Below are positions 62,996 to 64,000 of a stretch of DNA of 64,000 nucleotides, piece by piece. How positions within the stretch are numbered: position 1 is the stretch's first letter; every line of letters begins with the position of its first letter. The notes under the pieces were generated by a model. That model was not told where the DNA came from. It saw only the letters and a list, made by a program, of their open reading frames with translations, and made no database searches. The translations under genes and the position numbers were made by a program. The stretch covers positions 124,001 to 188,000 of the forward strand of contig NZ_JAJSSH010000010.1 in NCBI RefSeq assembly GCF_021403115.1, in the 5' to 3' direction. The DNA comes from Sphingobium sufflavum. Lineage in GTDB: Bacteria; Pseudomonadota; Alphaproteobacteria; Sphingomonadales; Sphingomonadaceae.

Positions 62996-64000
62996 ATGCA
63001 CGCCGATCCCCACCGCCTTCTCCATGATATTTTCGGATTCGAGCAGTTTCGCGGGGTCCAGCATCAGGTCGTCGATCGGGTGCTGGCGGGGCGGGGCACG
63101 CTGGCCATCATGCCGACCGGTGCGGGCAAGTCGCTCTGCTACCAATTGCCGGCGGTCGCGATGGAGGGATGCTGCGTTGTCGTCTCGCCGCTGATCGCGC
63201 TGATGCATGACCAGTTGCGGTCGGCGCGGGCGCTGGGCATCCGCGCGGCCAGCCTGACCTCCGCCGACAATGACTGGCGCGAGACACAGGATCGGCTGCG
63301 GGCGGGCGAACTCGACCTCCTCTATGTCGCGCCGGAGCGGGCGAGCGGGGAGGGGTTCCGCAACCTGCTCTCCCAAGCGAAAATCTGCCTGTTCGCCATC
63401 GACGAGGCACATTGCGTTTCCGAATGGGGGCATGATTTCCGGCCGGATTACAGGCTGTTGCGGCCCTTGCTGGATGCGTTCGGGGATGTGCCACGCCTGG
63501 CGCTGACCGCCACCGCCGACGCCCATACCCGCGCCGACATATTGGTGCAGTTGGGATTGCCGGAGGAAGGGCTGGTCATCTCCGGCTTCGACCGGCCCAA
63601 CATCCGCTATGCGGTGCAGCCGCGCGACGGGCTGACCGGGCAGATCGGTGATGTGCTGTCCGCCAATCCGGGCGCGGGCATCGTCTATGCGACCACGCGC
63701 GCGGCGACGGAGAAGCTGGCGGAGACGCTGGGCAAGGGCGGGCGGCCGGTGCTGCCCTATCATGCGGGCCTGCCGCCGGAGGTGCGCGCCGCCAACCAGT
63801 CCGCCTTCCTCGCCAGTGAGGAGATGGTGATGGTCGCGACCGTTGCGTTCGGCATGGGCATCGACAAGCCGGACGTGCGCTTCGTCGTCCATGCGGGACT
63901 GCCCAAGAGCATCGAAAGCTATTATCAGGAAAGCGGTCGCGCGGGGCGTGACGGCGAACCCGCGATGGCAACCCTGTTGTGGGGGGCGGAGGACTTCGCC
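62996..64000 (+). CDS. recQ: RecQ-family ATP-dependent DNA helicase (5' part, cut by window edge)
   Basis: 335 codons are visible with no stop. Helicase motifs: MPTGAGKSLCYQLPA (Walker A), SPLIALMHDQ, FAIDEAHCVSEWGHDF (DEAH box and the RecQ aromatic-rich loop), ALTATAD, ATVAFGMGIDKPDVRFVVHA and QESGRAGRDGEP (motif VI). RecQ unwinds 3' to 5' in recombination repair. The RQC and HRDC domains would be outside the window. ATG 62996. Confidence 0.95.
   Translation, partial: MHADPHRLLHDIFGFEQFRGVQHQVVDRVLAGRGTLAIMPTGAGKSLCYQLPAVAMEGCCVVVSPLIALMHDQLRSARALGIRAASLTSADNDWRETQDRLRAGELDLLYVAPERASGEGFRNLLSQAKICLFAIDEAHCVSEWGHDFRPDYRLLRPLLDAFGDVPRLALTATADAHTRADILVQLGLPEEGLVISGFDRPNIRYAVQPRDGLTGQIGDVLSANPGAGIVYATTRAATEKLAETLGKGGRPVLPYHAGLPPEVRAANQSAFLASEEMVMVATVAFGMGIDKPDVRFVVHAGLPKSIESYYQESGRAGRDGEPAMATLLWGAEDFA

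Overview
The window reads as a piece of a high-GC alphaproteobacterial chromosome, most likely a sphingomonad (Sphingobium/Sphingomonas type). The evidence is the dense GC-rich coding, an F1F0-ATPase zeta-inhibitor gene (DUF1476), a BolA/Grx4 pair, a ThiS-ThiG fusion and general protein similarity. Genus is inferred, not proven.

Positions 1 to about 21,500 are most of a temperate, probably podovirus-type prophage. The left arm, all on the minus strand, carries a capsid gene cut by the window edge, a CsrA-like protein, scaffold, portal, an unknown protein and both terminase subunits. It then continues through replication and DNA-transaction genes: a wHTH replication protein with internal 21-bp repeats, a DUF1064-type putative nuclease, a GapR-FtsK-gamma fusion and an MT-A70 methylase with an altered motif IV. 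A lambda-like switch lies at 10.5-11.2 kb, with a Cro-like gene diverging from a CI-like repressor. The right arm, on the plus strand, is a long chain of stop/start-overlapping small genes that runs from a second operator cluster at 11.86-11.91 kb to the integrase ending at 21,490. It contains a Rad52-type annealing protein, a DUF5131 protein, a PUA/ASCH-like protein, a sulfotransferase-like protein, several winged-helix proteins and many unknowns. The two operator clusters share the sequence ATTGCATAA-TATGCAAT and the same geometry around a TTGACC box. The tail and lysis genes and the left attachment site lie outside the window.

Positions 21.5-45 kb are host chromosome. They hold a chemotaxis receptor, a MerR-controlled glutaredoxin-MauE fusion, purine salvage (mtnN, apt), rplJ-rplL, an aroQ-accB-accC-arsC operon, thiSG, a CsbD-like stress protein, a 3-oxoacid CoA-transferase, two membrane glycosyltransferases, leuC-leuD with a 43-codon gene between them, the ATPase zeta inhibitor, bolA-grxD, purU and a large membrane protein. 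A 900-bp non-coding stretch (37,420-38,320) contains a perfect (ACGCC)20 array and further short repeats.

Positions 44.3-64 kb hold tRNA-Arg(CCG), mobA, an Hpt protein, tusA-like, der, bamB, a YfgM-like gene, panB, a TraB/GumN protein, glyQ-glyS, ppdK, tRNA-Arg(ACG), an operon of two phosphotransferase-family kinases with an MFS transporter, four small genes and the 5' part of recQ, cut by the right edge. glyS carries an AT-rich internal tract of about 400 bp that does not match the composition around it.

No CRISPR array, rRNA or insertion sequence was seen. The features most worth following up are in the prophage: the CsrA-like protein with altered RNA-contact positions, the GapR-FtsK-gamma fusion, the DPAT methylase and the duplicated operator geometry.
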